Assembly (NCBI GenBank): GCA_050011155.1
Contig: JBEKJP010000008.1
Coordinates: forward strand, 1-64,000
Direction: 5' to 3'
Length of the DNA: 64,000 bases
Origin: Palsa-504 sp050011155
Lineage (GTDB): Bacteria > Actinomycetota > Actinomycetes > Streptosporangiales > Streptosporangiaceae
Positions 16,833 through 24,610 of the stretch are shown piece after piece. Both the position numbers and the translations under genes were made by a program. Position 1 is the stretch's first letter. Every line of letters starts with the position of its first letter. The notes beneath the pieces were generated by a model, which saw only the letters and a program-made list of their open reading frames with translations, searched no databases and was not told where the DNA came from.

Positions 16833-17905
16833 CAGCCCTCCTCCTCGGCGGCGAGCGGGTCGTCGGCCGGCCGGCCGGATTCTTCCTCGTCGGTTTCCCC
16901 GGCGGCCTGGCGGCGAGCCCGTTCCTCCCGCGCGGCTTCGGTCTGCTCGGCCCACCAGTCGTGCGTGTCGAACGTTCCCTGCGGGCCCGGGGTGCCTGGC
17001 TTCAGCACCGCGTTGGGCTCGGTCGGGGCGTGGATTTCCGACGGCTGGGTGGTGGCCCCGCGGGATTCGGGGAGGGGGGGCGGCTTGGGGCCGGAAGCCT
17101 TGAGCACCAGCGGGGTCTGGCGGTAGGTCGCGGTGGGGGTGAACACGGGCACGTCCGCGGTACGCGGGGCCTCGGCGGGCATCGTCTGGGCGGGCAGCGC
17201 TTCGGCAGGCAGCGCTTCGGCAGGCAGCGCTTCGGCAGGCAGCGCTTCGGCAGGCAGCGCTTCGGCAGGCAGCGCTTCGGCGGCGGGGGGCTCGGCGGGG
17301 TGGGATCCGGCGGCCGCGAGCGGCTCGAGCGGCTCCGGGACAGCACGCTCCTCGGGAGCTTCGCCCTCGGGAGCTTCGCCCTCGGGAGCTTCGCCCTCGA
17401 ACGCCTCGCCTTCCGGGGCTTCGTCTTCGAACGGCCCTTCCTCGAACGCCTCGTCGTCGAACGGCTCTTCCTCGAACCGCTCGTCGTCGGAGGCTCCGAA
17501 CGGCTCCAGGGCCAGCGGCTCCAGGGCCAGGGGTTCCAGGGGGGCGATGCCGACCGGGCGGGCGTGCGCGCCTCGCGGCTCGGTATAGGAGCCGTTGCGC
17601 TGGGTGCTCGCCAGCTGGTCCTGCAGGTAGGCGATCGTGACGTCGCGCTCCCGCATGGCGCGGGCGATCTGGTCCAGGGCCGCGTCTGTCACCTGCATGT
17701 TGTAGCCCCACATGGCACTCGGCGGGCGCAGCAGGGCAATATCCGCGGCGGACACGGGGCCTAGGTCGAGCGGGGCGTGATCGGCCTGCTCATAGGCCAG
17801 TTCGCCACCCCGCCCGGTCGCGACTGAGAAGATGCCGACGAGCACGACGGCGATCGCGATCAGCATGAGAACAGGCACAGATGAATCGTGCCACGTCTGG
17901 TCCAC
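16829..17905 (-). CDS. Membrane-anchored DivIVA-domain protein with repeats
   Basis: The 358-residue protein has one N-terminal TM (VLMLIAIAVVLVGIFSVA, about residues 12-29). A DivIVA-like motif follows at about 60-100, with MWGYNMQVTDAALDQIARAM matching the YxxxxVDxxLDxLA pattern. A long Glu/Pro/Ala-rich region comes next. It contains six copies of a five-residue ALPAE repeat and three of a PEGEA repeat, both encoded by 15-bp DNA repeats. The C-terminal 80 residues are charged. DivIVA-domain proteins sense curved membrane or cell poles; the repeats probably act as a flexible spacer. The gene overlaps tag by four bases. Confidence 0.8.
   Translation of the reverse strand: MDQTWHDSSVPVLMLIAIAVVLVGIFSVATGRGGELAYEQADHAPLDLGPVSAADIALLRPPSAMWGYNMQVTDAALDQIARAMRERDVTIAYLQDQLASTQRNGSYTEPRGAHARPVGIAPLEPLALEPLALEPFGASDDERFEEEPFDDEAFEEGPFEDEAPEGEAFEGEAPEGEAPEGEAPEERAVPEPLEPLAAAGSHPAEPPAAEALPAEALPAEALPAEALPAEALPAEALPAQTMPAEAPRTADVPVFTPTATYRQTPLVLKASGPKPPPLPESRGATTQPSEIHAPTEPNAVLKPGTPGPQGTFDTHDWWAEQTEAAREERARRQAAGETDEEESGRPADDPLAAEEEGW
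17193..17282. repeat. Six tandem copies of a 15-bp unit inside the DivIVA-domain gene
   Basis: The unit GGCAGCGCTTCGGCA is repeated six times with no or few changes and stays in frame. A second set, three copies of GGGAGCTTCGCCCTC, lies near 17355-17400. Such in-frame minisatellites expand and contract easily between strains. Confidence 0.85.
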
Positions 17906-18170
17906 GATGTCGCATTCGCGAGCACCCGCGCCACCCGCCGGCGCGTCGCCGTGTCAGATGGGACCGGTGTTAACCGGGGAGCCCGCAACGGCACGAAGAG
18001 CACCGGAACCAGCGGCACGGCAGGCTCACGGCATCTCGATCTGAGGCAGGGGGCTGTTGCAGGATCATGGTGTCTCGTGGTTGCCCGGCGGCTGGCTGGC
18101 TGGCGTGCCGCCGGGTGCTGTGGTGCCCTGGGGGGCCGGTGGTGCGCTGTCCCGCGGGAATAGCGGGGTG

Positions 18171-18234
18171 GATCCGGGTTACGGGGTGGATTTGGTACCC
18201 CCCGGGGTACCGGATCGGACCGGTAACCCGGATC
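18171..18234. repeat. Nested perfect palindromes
   Basis: An outer inverted repeat, GATCCGGGTTAC (18171-18182) with GTAACCCGGATC (18223-18234), encloses an inner one, GGTACCCC (18194-18201) with GGGGTACC (18204-18211). Both are perfect. The structure could extrude as a cruciform or mark the end of a mobile element. Confidence 0.65.
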
Positions 18235-18488
18235 AACCCCGTTAACTTCCAGCTGGGCGGATAAGTCTGCGGCTCATGTGGCGGGTGGTTCTCTCGCGGC
18301 TGCTGCGGCCGTCGTGGGGACCGTGCCGGTGGCACACCCCCCGCACGTCCGGCACGCCGCGATTCCGCAACAGTCATCGGTGGCCGGGGGGCGCCGTGGC
18401 GGCGTGAAAATTTCTCGCGGGCTGGCCGCCGTGACGGGCTGGGGTCCGCTGCCGCGCACGTGGGACTGCGAGCGGGCATGGTGCCGGG

Positions 18489-18634
18489 CGGGTCGCCGGG
18501 ATCGACATCGGCAAGGCCGCGGTCATGGTCACCATCCGGGTGCCCAGCGGCACGCGGAAGGGCCGCCGGCAGCAGGAGACCCGGGAGTTCCGGGCCGTCC
18601 GCAAGGACCTGCTGGCGCTGGCGGGGCTCCTGGG
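18489..18634 (+). mobile_element. IS110-family transposase N-terminal fragment
   Basis: Translation from 18489 gives VAGIDIGKAAVMVTIRV, then basic residues and TREFRAVRKDLLALAGLLG. This is the start of the DEDD RuvC-like domain of IS110 transposases, with the first catalytic Asp in GIDIGK. The similarity stops after about 48 residues, and there is no start codon or downstream catalytic domain. It is a decayed insertion remnant. Confidence 0.65.
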
Positions 18635-18805
18635 GCGCGTGTGCCAAGGGGCCGGTGCGGTCACGGGCAGGGGTACGCCGAGGGCTCGCGGCCTGGTGGA
18701 GGCGACGGGGTCGCGGCGGTTGGGGGCGGGGTCGCGGCGGTTGGGGGCGGCGCGTCGCCGTGTCAGACGGGGTCGGTGCGCGGGGGAACGGGTGGGGCGC
18801 CCGGG

Positions 18806-19567
18806 TTAGGAGGTTAGGCCGGTGCCGTTGTGGGCTTCCCGGATGATGCTGACTACCTCGTCGGGGTCGTCGGCCAGCTTGAGCAGGTCGAGTTCACCGG
18901 GGCCGATGTTGGCCCGGGCGAGCATCGTGTCCTTGAGCCAGGAGAGCAGGCCGGACCAGTACTCCCGGCCGACCAGCACGATCGGGAACTTGGTGATCTT
19001 GCCGGTGGCGACCAGGGTCACGGCCTCGAAGAGTTCGTCCATGGTGCCGAACCCGCCGGGCAGGACCACGAACGCCTGGGAGTACTTGATGAAGCAGGTC
19101 TTCCGCACGAAGAAGTAGCGGAACTCCACGCCCACGTTGACGTATTCGTTGAGGCCCATCTCCCGGGGCAGTTCGATGCCCAGGCCCACGGAGAGGCCGC
19201 CGGCCTCGGCGGCGCCCCTGTTGGCCGCCTCCATGATCCCCGGGCCACCGCCGGTGATCACGGCGTACCCCGCCCCGGCCAGCCCGGAGGCGATCCGCTC
19301 GGCGGTCTCGTACTCGCGGCTGCCCCGCGCGGTCCGGGCCGAGCCGAACACCGAGACGGCCGGGCCGAGCTCGGCCAGCAGGCCGAACCCCTCCACGAAC
19401 TCGGCCTGGATCCGCATCACTCGCCAGGGGTCGGTGTGCACCCAGTCGGATGGCCCCCGCCGGTCGAGCAGGCGCTGATCGGTGGTGGTGGGGGGTATCT
19501 GCTTGCCGCGCAGCGTGACGGGTCCCTGGCGACGGACCCGCCGGTGCGGCTCGGAATTTCCGTTCAT
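18806..19567 (-). CDS. LOG-family / TIGR00730 Rossmann-fold protein
   Basis: The 253-residue protein has the signatures of the LOG/YgdH family: ITGGGPGIMEAANRGA and LPGGFGTMDELFE. These form the nucleotide-monophosphate phosphoribohydrolase site known from cytokinin-activating LOG enzymes. Actinobacterial members of this longer type often sit near dapE/folP and tag. An N-terminal extension (about 60 residues with PPTTTDQRLLD) is present. It probably cleaves ribose 5-phosphate from a nucleotide, but the physiological substrate is unknown. The start is the ATG at 19565-19567, with no strong ribosome site. Confidence 0.85.
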   Translation of the reverse strand: MNGNSEPHRRVRRQGPVTLRGKQIPPTTTDQRLLDRRGPSDWVHTDPWRVMRIQAEFVEGFGLLAELGPAVSVFGSARTARGSREYETAERIASGLAGAGYAVITGGGPGIMEAANRGAAEAGGLSVGLGIELPREMGLNEYVNVGVEFRYFFVRKTCFIKYSQAFVVLPGGFGTMDELFEAVTLVATGKITKFPIVLVGREYWSGLLSWLKDTMLARANIGPGELDLLKLADDPDEVVSIIREAHNGTGLTS

Positions 19568-19636
19568 ATCAGCTACTAAGGTAGTCACGCCAGGTGGATG
19601 CGCCGCGCAGCCACCCATGGCGGGTACGGTCTGTTT

Positions 19637-20548
19637 GTGCCGCACAATCCCGCTCGGCTGCGAGCCGGGGCCATCGTGGGGACGACCCTGGCACTGGTAC
19701 TCGCGGTCGCGGTGTACGCCATCTACCACACCGCCCCGAGCGGCGCCCCCGCTCCCCCGCCGCCCGGCTGTCAGGCCGGCCTCGGTGATCAGGCCATCTC
19801 GCTCGACACCGACCAGGCGGCCATCGCCGCCACCATCGCCGGCGTCGCGGCCCGGCGGAAGCTGCCCCGGCGGGCGGTCACCATCGCCCTGGCCGCCGCG
19901 CTGCAGGAATCCAAGCTGCACAACCTGGACTACGGCGACCGCGACTCGGTCGGGATCTTCCAGCAGCGCCCCTCGGAGGGCTGGGGCCCGGCCGCCGACC
20001 TGGAGGACCCGGTCTACGCCACCACCAAGTTCTTCGGCGCCCTGACCCACCTGCGCGGCTACACCACGATGGCGGTCTCCCAGGCGGCCCAGGACGTGCA
20101 GCACAGCGCCGACGGCTCGGCCTACGCGCAGTGGGAGGGGATGGCGGCGCAGCTGGCGGCCTACTTCACCGGGCAGTCGCCGCACGGCGTGTCCTGCTGG
20201 TACACCCCGCCGGCCAAGCCAGGTCAGGCGAACCTGGCGGGAGTGATGCGAAACATCGCCGAGACGTTCGGGCCAGCCGGGCGTGAGGCGGTAGTGGCCA
20301 GGATAACGCTGGACCGTTCGGGAAAAAAAGGCACCGGAAGCAGCGCGGTCCTGCACGTGCGGCGGACCTCGGCCTGGACGGTGGCCGACTGGCTGGTGGC
20401 CAACGCGCAGGGCTACGGCCTCAGCGAAGTGCGGTATGCCGGTTATGTGTGGAAAGCCGCGAATGGCAGTATGGGCTGGCAGCGCGCCTCCACCCCGACG
20501 TCCTCGTCAGGGAAGAACGCTTCGCAAGGCGGTATTGTCGCTGGCTGA
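19637..20548 (+). CDS. Membrane-anchored protein, possible lysozyme-like fold
   Basis: About 303 residues. An N-terminal TM (GAIVGTTLALVLAVAVYAI) is followed by a short Pro-rich linker and an extracellular domain. That domain has AAALQESKLHNLDYGDRDSV and GIFQQRPSEGWG, a pattern like the catalytic-domain start of lytic transglycosylases (ES followed by GIFQ). The glutamate in LQESK would be the catalytic residue. Such proteins are conserved in actinomycetes but poorly characterised. The start is uncertain: an ATG at 19598 has no spaced ribosome site, and the GTG at 19637 leaves room for the divergent promoter. Confidence 0.75.
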   Translation: MPHNPARLRAGAIVGTTLALVLAVAVYAIYHTAPSGAPAPPPPGCQAGLGDQAISLDTDQAAIAATIAGVAARRKLPRRAVTIALAAALQESKLHNLDYGDRDSVGIFQQRPSEGWGPAADLEDPVYATTKFFGALTHLRGYTTMAVSQAAQDVQHSADGSAYAQWEGMAAQLAAYFTGQSPHGVSCWYTPPAKPGQANLAGVMRNIAETFGPAGREAVVARITLDRSGKKGTGSSAVLHVRRTSAWTVADWLVANAQGYGLSEVRYAGYVWKAANGSMGWQRASTPTSSSGKNASQGGIVAG

Positions 20549-20613
20549 TGCGGCACCCCCTCCGCCGACCCGCCATACTGTGTTAGCAGCAGGACGACGA
20601 CAGGAGTTCACCC

Positions 20614-20943
20614 GTGACCTACATCATCGCGCAGCCCTGCGTTGATGTGCTTGACAAGGCGTGCATCGAGGAATGCCCCGTTGACTGCATCTACGAGGGC
20701 GAGCGCATGCTCTATATCCACCCCGACGAGTGCGTGGACTGCGGCGCTTGCGAGCCCGTCTGCCCGGTCGAGGCGATCTATTACGAAGACGACGTTCCGG
20801 ACCAGTGGAAGGAATACTACAAGGTCAACGTCGACTTCTTCGAGGACCTCGGCTCCCCCGGTGGTGCTTCCAAGGCGGGCAAGACCGGCAAGGATCACCC
20901 GGTCGTAGCGGCGCTGCCGGCCGGCATCAACGCGGAGGAATGA
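20614..20943 (+). CDS. fdxA: 7Fe ferredoxin FdxA
   Basis: The 109-residue ferredoxin has the cysteine pattern of the seven-iron type. C9, C17 and C50 can hold a [3Fe-4S] cluster; C21, C40, C43 and C46 a [4Fe-4S] cluster. The motifs are ACIEECPVDC and ECVDCGACEPVCPVEAI. It is a soluble electron carrier, often serving P450s or other oxidoreductases. The GTG start has CAGGAG eight bases upstream. The stop overlaps the dapC start by four bases, a common arrangement in actinobacteria. Confidence 0.95.
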   Translation: MTYIIAQPCVDVLDKACIEECPVDCIYEGERMLYIHPDECVDCGACEPVCPVEAIYYEDDVPDQWKEYYKVNVDFFEDLGSPGGASKAGKTGKDHPVVAALPAGINAEE

Positions 20944-22061
20944 CCCTCGCGGGCCGGCTCCCCGTTTTCACCTGGGACCGGATCGCACCGCTGCGCGAGA
21001 AAGCCGGGCACCACCCGGACGGCCCCGTGGATCTCTCCGTGGGGACGCCGGTCGATCCGGTGCCCGGCCTCATCCGCGACGCCCTGGCGGCCGCCGCCGA
21101 CGCGCCCGGCTACCCGGCTACCTGGGGAACCCCCGGGCTGCGGGCCGCGGCGGCCGGCTGGCTGGCCCGGGACCACGGCGTCACGGTGTCGCCGGACGAC
21201 GTGCTGCCCGTCATCGGCACCAAGGAGCTCATCGCCTGGCTCCCGGTCATGCTCGGCCTCGGTCCCGGCGACGTGGTGCTCGCGCCGGAGCTGGCGTACC
21301 CGACCTATGACATCGGTGCCCGGCTGGCCGGGGCCACGACGGTGTCCTCGGACAGCCCGCTGGAAGTCTCCGGGCCTGGCCCGGCCCGGACCCGGAGGGT
21401 CCGGCTGGTGTGGGTCAACTCGCCGTCCAACCCCACCGGCCGGGTGCTGCCGCCTGATCACCTGCGCAAGATCGTGGACTGGGCCGCCGAACGCGGCGCG
21501 GTCGTGGCCTCCGACGAGTGCTACATCTCGCTGGGCTGGGCGGCCACGCCGGTCTCGGTGCTGCATCCGGCCGTCTGCGGCGGGTCGCACGCAGGACTGC
21601 TCGCCGTGCACTCGCTGTCCAAGCGGTCCAACCTGGCCGGTTACCGGGCCGGGTTCGTGACCGGGGATCCCGCGCTGGTCGCGGACCTGCTCGCGATCAG
21701 GAAGCAGGCCGGGATGATGATGCCGGCGCCGGTGCAGGCCGCGATGACCGCGGCTCTGACGGACGATGCGCACGCGCGGGAACAGCGAGAGCGGTACGCG
21801 TCACGGCGTTCGGTGCTGCGGGAGGCGTTTACCGCGGCCGGATGGCGCATCGACCACTCCGAGGCCGGGCTCTACCTGTGGGCGGCGCACCCGGCCCACG
21901 ACTGCTGGTCGGCGGCGGAGCTGCTGGCCGCGTCGGCCGGGATCCTGGTGGCACCGGGCGAGCTGTACGGGCCGGCCGGGAAACGGCATATCCGGGTGGC
22001 GCTCACCGGCACCGACGAGCGGATCGCCGCCGCCGCGGTCCGGCTAGCCCGGCTCTGCTAG
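20940..22061 (+). CDS. dapC: Succinyldiaminopimelate transaminase
   Basis: The 373-residue fold-type I PLP aminotransferase makes N-succinyl-LL-diaminopimelate for lysine and peptidoglycan synthesis. The PLP lysine is in HSLSKRSNLAGYRAGF. The substrate/PLP region WVNSPSNPTGRVLP and SDECY (SDECYISLGW) are in the expected order. The ATG at 20940 overlaps the fdxA stop (ATGA). The fdxA-dapC order supports DapC over other class I aminotransferases. The stop codon shares CTAG with the convergent benE-like gene. Confidence 0.92.
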   Translation: MTLAGRLPVFTWDRIAPLREKAGHHPDGPVDLSVGTPVDPVPGLIRDALAAAADAPGYPATWGTPGLRAAAAGWLARDHGVTVSPDDVLPVIGTKELIAWLPVMLGLGPGDVVLAPELAYPTYDIGARLAGATTVSSDSPLEVSGPGPARTRRVRLVWVNSPSNPTGRVLPPDHLRKIVDWAAERGAVVASDECYISLGWAATPVSVLHPAVCGGSHAGLLAVHSLSKRSNLAGYRAGFVTGDPALVADLLAIRKQAGMMMPAPVQAAMTAALTDDAHAREQRERYASRRSVLREAFTAAGWRIDHSEAGLYLWAAHPAHDCWSAAELLAASAGILVAPGELYGPAGKRHIRVALTGTDERIAAAAVRLARLC

Positions 22062-23215
22062 TCCCGCTCGCGGGGAAGGACGGCGCGGACCAGGAGGCCG
22101 GCGGCGAGGGCCCAGAACGCGGCGCCGATCCCGAAGAAGGTCAGCCCGGAGGCGGCCACCACGAAGGTGATGGCCGCCGCCTCGCGGCCCTCGGCCGCTG
22201 ACAGGGCGCCCGCCAGGGCAGCGGCGAGCGTGCCGAGGAGCGCGAGCCCGGCCACGGCGCCCGCCACGCCGGACGGCGCGACGCTGACGAACGTGACCAG
22301 GGCGGTCGAGAACAGGGCGAGCACGAGGTAGGACCAGCCCGAGGTCCACGCGGCCACCCAGCGCCTGGCCGGGTCCGGATGCACCTCGGGCGACGCGTTC
22401 ATCGAGGCGGTGATCGCGGCCAGGTTGATGGCGTGCCCGCCGGCCAGGGCGCCGGCCGCGGTGCCGAGCCCGGTCACGGCCATCGTCTCGCGCCACGGAA
22501 CCTGGTAGCCGTAGGAGGACATGACCGCGACGCCGGGAATGTTCTGCCCGGCCATCGTGACCACGTACAGCGGGATGGCCAGGCCGAGCAGGCTGGCCCA
22601 GGTCAAGGTGGGCGTCGTCCAGGCCACGTGGGGGACGAGCGCCCCCTGCGGCCCGCCGTGGCGGGCGGCGTCGACGGCGACGACGACGAGGGTGGCGGCG
22701 AACGCGGCCGGCACGGCCCATGAACGCGCGAACCGGAGCATCACGACCCAGGTGAGCAGGATCGGCCCGACCGACCAGGGGTGGGCCGCGAAGCCGCGCA
22801 CCGGGGCCAGGCACAGGTCGAGCACCACGCCGGCCAGCATCGCCTGCGCGATCGGCGTCGGGATGGCGGAGATGAGCCGGCCGAGGCGGGGCCACAGGCC
22901 GGTGATCACCAGGAGCGCGCCGGTGACGAGGAAGGCACCGACGGCCGCGGGCCAGCCGCCGTGCACCATGCCGGTGCTGGCCAGCAGCGCCGCACCGGGC
23001 GTGGACCAGGCCAGGGTGAGCGGGATCCGGTGGCGGCGCACCAGCCACAAGATGCCGAGGGCCTGGGTCGCGCACACGGCCAGCAGCCCGGAGGCCGCCT
23101 GGGCGGGCGAGGCGCCGACGGCGCGCAGGCCGGCCAGGACCACGGCGAAGGAACTGGTGAACCCGACCAGCGCGGTCAGGATGCCGGCCAGGATCGGCCG
23201 GGTGTTGTGTTCCAT
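22058..23215 (-). CDS. BenE-family benzoate/H+ symporter-like transporter
   Basis: The 385-residue protein is almost entirely hydrophobic with about 12 predicted TM segments. It carries BenE features such as the GFTSSFAVVLAGLRAVGAS start and AGGHAINLAAITASMN. BenE proteins import benzoate or related aromatic acids with protons. No aromatic degradation genes are adjacent, so the substrate is open. The ATG at 23215 sits next to a half operator site, and a divergent XRE-cupin regulator begins 62 bases away. Confidence 0.85.
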   Translation of the reverse strand: MEHNTRPILAGILTALVGFTSSFAVVLAGLRAVGASPAQAASGLLAVCATQALGILWLVRRHRIPLTLAWSTPGAALLASTGMVHGGWPAAVGAFLVTGALLVITGLWPRLGRLISAIPTPIAQAMLAGVVLDLCLAPVRGFAAHPWSVGPILLTWVVMLRFARSWAVPAAFAATLVVVAVDAARHGGPQGALVPHVAWTTPTLTWASLLGLAIPLYVVTMAGQNIPGVAVMSSYGYQVPWRETMAVTGLGTAAGALAGGHAINLAAITASMNASPEVHPDPARRWVAAWTSGWSYLVLALFSTALVTFVSVAPSGVAGAVAGLALLGTLAAALAGALSAAEGREAAAITFVVAASGLTFFGIGAAFWALAAGLLVRAVLPRERD

Positions 23216-23237
23216 AAACAGAACCCTAGCGTGCGGT

Positions 23238-23253
23238 GTTCTGTTTACAGAAC
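23238..23253. promoter_or_regulatory. Operator candidate between benE-like gene and its regulator
   Basis: GTTCTGTTTACAGAAC is a perfect 7-bp inverted repeat with a two-base centre. A half-site ACAGAAC lies at 23218-23224, next to the transporter start. The site is in the 61-bp divergent intergenic region, where the XRE regulator would be expected to bind. Confidence 0.65.
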
Positions 23254-23276
23254 GGGGTTGCCTAGAATCGTCTGTC

Positions 23277-23873
23277 GTGGACGATCTGGCCCGGCTGGTG
23301 GGCGAGCGCCTGCGGGCGGCGCGGCGGGAACGCGGCCTGGCCCTCGGCGCGCTGGCCGAGGCGGCGCACGTCGGCAAGGGGTCGCTGTCGGAGATCGAGA
23401 ACGGCGTCCGCAACCCGACCCTGGGCACGCTGTACGCGCTCGCGGGCGCACTCCGCGTGCCGCTCGCGACCCTGATCGCGGACCGGCCCGGCATCCAGGT
23501 CGCGTCTCCCGGCATTCGGGTCGCGTCTCCCGGCATCGAGGCGCGGCTGCTCGACGTGAGCCACGACGGCGGGCAGACCGTGGAGGTCTACCGGCTCCGC
23601 CTCGAGCCCGGTCACGGCCACCGCTCGCCCGCCCACGGGCCCGGTGTCACCGAGCACATGCTGGTGACCAGCGGGCGGGCGCGGGTCGGGCGCCTCGGCG
23701 AGGAGACCGAGATCGGCGCGGGCCAGGCGGCGCAGTGGGCCAGCGACGTTCCGCACGGGTACGCCGCGCTCGGCCCCGACCCGGTGGAGTCGGTCCTGGT
23801 CATCCGGTCACCGGGGCTGGGGCCCCGCGAGCCGGCCGGAGGCGAGTGGGGTAAAAATAAGCGGGCGCGGTAG
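23277..23873 (+). CDS. XRE-family regulator with cupin domain
   Basis: The 198-residue protein has an N-terminal lambda-repressor-like helix-turn-helix (GLALGALAEAAHVGKGSLSE, about residues 21-40) and a C-terminal cupin domain (about 90-185, with HGPGVTEHMLV and WASDVPHGY). Cupin ligands in this class modulate DNA binding. A tandem 21-bp repeat (23490-23531) duplicates the segment VASPGI between the two domains. It is divergent from the transporter and probably represses it. The GTG start is at 23277. Its last 262 bases are also open on the opposite strand as the tail of the ABC permease. Confidence 0.88.
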   Translation: MDDLARLVGERLRAARRERGLALGALAEAAHVGKGSLSEIENGVRNPTLGTLYALAGALRVPLATLIADRPGIQVASPGIRVASPGIEARLLDVSHDGGQTVEVYRLRLEPGHGHRSPAHGPGVTEHMLVTSGRARVGRLGEETEIGAGQAAQWASDVPHGYAALGPDPVESVLVIRSPGLGPREPAGGEWGKNKRAR

Positions 23874-24610
23874 CGCTGGATAGTCAGCGCCCAGCTGACC
23901 GCGGTGAGGCCGGCCAGCCAGGCGGCCGACTCGAGCAGCGGGCGGCCTGCCGGGCCGCCGCCGATCAGGCCGCGGACCGCGTCGGTGACGACGGTGACCG
24001 GGTTCGCCCTGACGAACGCCTGCAGCCAGCCCGGCATCGAGGACGCCGGGGCGAAGACCGAGCTGGCGAAGCCGAGCGGCATTATCAGCAGGAAGCCCGC
24101 TGTCTGCACCGTCTCGGCGCTGCGCAGCGCGACGCCGAGGAAGGCCATCAGCCAGCTGAGCGCGAAGCCCCACGCCAGGACCAGGCCGAACGCGGCGACC
24201 GCGCCCGCGGCGCTGGCGTGCGGCCGGAACCCGAAGGCCAGGCCGGCGGCGACGGTGATCACGGTCCCCCACGCGGTGCGCAGCACGTCGGCCACGATGC
24301 GCCCGGCCACCACCGCGCTGCGCGCGATCGGCAGCGAACGGAACCGGTCGATCAGGCCACGCTGGAAGTCGGCGTTGAGCCCGATCGCGGTCTGCGCCGA
24401 CCAGAAGCCCACGCCCTGCACCACCAGGCCGGGCAGCACAAACTGGATGTAGGCCCGGCTGGACCCGGCGATCGCGCCGCCGAAGACGTAGACGAACAGC
24501 AGCAGGAACATCAGCGGCTGGATGGTCATGCCGATCAGTTGCTGCGGGTCGGTCCACACGTGCAGCAGGTTGCGGCGGGTCAGCACCGCCGTCTGGCTGA
24601 CCGGGCTCAC
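23612..24610 (-). CDS. ABC-2 type transporter permease (DrrB-like)
   Basis: The first about 247 residues form a standard ABC-2 permease with six TM segments and the family pattern FRSLPIARSAVVAGRIVAD. It pairs with the upstream ATPase (GTGA overlap) to export drugs or lipids. The expected end is near RYRAR (about 23870), but no stop occurs. The frame runs on for about 85 hydrophilic residues, antisense to the XRE-cupin gene, to a stop at 23612. The tail has no family resemblance. It is either a stop-codon loss or a sequence artefact. Confidence 0.85.
   Translation of the reverse strand: MSPVSQTAVLTRRNLLHVWTDPQQLIGMTIQPLMFLLLFVYVFGGAIAGSSRAYIQFVLPGLVVQGVGFWSAQTAIGLNADFQRGLIDRFRSLPIARSAVVAGRIVADVLRTAWGTVITVAAGLAFGFRPHASAAGAVAAFGLVLAWGFALSWLMAFLGVALRSAETVQTAGFLLIMPLGFASSVFAPASSMPGWLQAFVRANPVTVVTDAVRGLIGGGPAGRPLLESAAWLAGLTAVSWALTIQRYRARLFLPHSPPAGSRGPSPGDRMTRTDSTGSGPSAAYPCGTSLAHCAAWPAPISVSSPRRPTRARPLVTSMCSVTPGPWAGERWP

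Larger units (their letters stand above)
17939..18767. repeat. 20-bp direct repeats bounding the spacer
   Basis: CGGCGCGTCGCCGTGTCAGA occurs exactly at 17939-17958 and 18748-18767. Similarity continues a little beyond each copy (GGGACCGGTG versus GGGGTCGGTG). The region between contains the IS110 fragment. The repeats could be target duplications, recombination scars, or part of an older duplication. Confidence 0.6.
17906..18805. other. 0.9-kb spacer with transposase remnant and repeats
   Basis: No intact gene is supported here. The spacer contains a copy pair of a 20-bp direct repeat (17939 and 18748), a nested palindrome (18171-18234), an IS110 transposase fragment (18489-18634) and a two-copy 21-bp tandem repeat with GTCGCGGCGGTTGGGGGCGG near 18709-18750. 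It interrupts what is otherwise a conserved gene block (DivIVA-tag, LOG protein, fdxA-dapC). Confidence 0.6.
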
